From the NCBI GenBank assembly GCA_003524705.1, contig DQGV01000460.1, positions 1 to 5,394 on the forward strand: DNA of 5,394 nucleotides. Direction: 5' to 3'. The notes beneath the pieces were generated by a model. The model was given only the letters and a program-made list of their open reading frames with translations. It did no database searches and was not told where the DNA came from. Every line of letters starts with the position of its first letter. Positions within the stretch are counted from its first letter, which is position 1. Position numbers and translations under genes: made by a program. This document shows, piece after piece, positions 5,301 to 5,394 of the stretch. The stretch comes from Anaerolineae bacterium (GTDB taxonomy: Bacteria; Chloroflexota; Anaerolineae; Anaerolineales; Villigracilaceae).

Positions 5301-5394
5301 ATGCCCTCAAACGAATTTCAAACTTTTCTTGAACAATATCCCACTTTCAAACAAACTGAGTCAATAGATTCACTTCGTAAAAAAGATTATGCCC
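5301..5394 (+). CDS. N-terminus of a probable class V aminotransferase (cysteine-desulfurase-like), truncated by the window
   Basis: Only the first 31 codons are visible, reading MPSNEFQTFLEQYPTF followed by KQTESIDSLRKKDYA. The pattern of FLxxYPxF, then xxIDxLRxxxYA, resembles the N-terminal arm of class V PLP enzymes related to cysteine desulfurases and molybdenum-cofactor sulfurases. In those proteins a ...LDxxGxVYLDYTG segment follows. None of the PLP-binding or catalytic region is in view, so the call rests on a short stretch recalled from family members. It is transcribed divergently from the membrane operon across an 83-bp spacer, and has a strong AAGGAG ribosome binding site. It is the only gene here with no visible 3' end. 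Confidence 0.5.
   Translation, partial: MPSNEFQTFLEQYPTFKQTESIDSLRKKDYA

Noticed and set aside
1..5394. tRNA, rRNA, CRISPR array, transposase or integrase features
   Set aside because: No cloverleaf-like segments, repeated spacers or mobile-element proteins were seen by reading. All space except short junctions and the 83-bp divergent spacer is filled by supported genes.

Overview
This 5.4 kb window is moderately AT-rich bacterial DNA packed with genes, with no RNA gene, CRISPR array or insertion sequence visible. The gene types, and above all a GTAGGGACACGGCG... palindrome of the kind scattered through many Chloroflexota (Anaerolineae) and some cyanobacterial genomes, suggest a member of Anaerolineae. 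That assignment is an inference from memory, not a search result.

The left half (about 1-2596) is a plus-strand run of four closely spaced genes. They encode a YbaK/EbsC-type aminoacyl-tRNA deacylase, a protein made of two fused DinB/ClbS-like four-helix domains, the folate enzyme HPPK (FolK), and a fumarylacetoacetate-hydrolase (FAH) family enzyme resembling FAHD1/acylpyruvases. The first two genes overlap by ATGA and the last two abut with no gap, so the run is probably co-transcribed. The products are housekeeping or metabolite-repair enzymes with no obvious shared pathway. The run ends at a near-perfect palindrome followed by six T residues (2602-2636).

The right half (2627-5217) is a minus-strand operon read from right to left, made entirely of membrane proteins. 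It encodes an 8-TM protein of unknown function (267 aa), a 4-TM DUF4383-like protein (131 aa), a second 8-TM protein related to the first (273 aa), and an M50/site-2-protease-like protein (191 aa). Two junctions are ATGA overlaps and the third is a 1-nt gap, so translation is probably coupled. Each 8-TM protein consists of two copies of a 4-TM unit marked by W-x-[IVL]-[TP]-P, giving four copies in the operon. The M50 protein reads HALGH where the family has HExxH, so it lacks the catalytic glutamate although its other family motifs are present. This uncharacterised membrane cassette with an apparently inactive protease-like member is the most interesting part of the window.

At the far right, an 83-bp divergent intergenic region (5218-5300) carries a perfect TATAAT for the minus operon, lying inside an 8-bp inverted repeat that may be an operator. 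A plus-strand gene with a strong ribosome binding site begins at 5301 and runs off the window. Its first 31 residues resemble the N-terminus of class V aminotransferases (cysteine-desulfurase-like).
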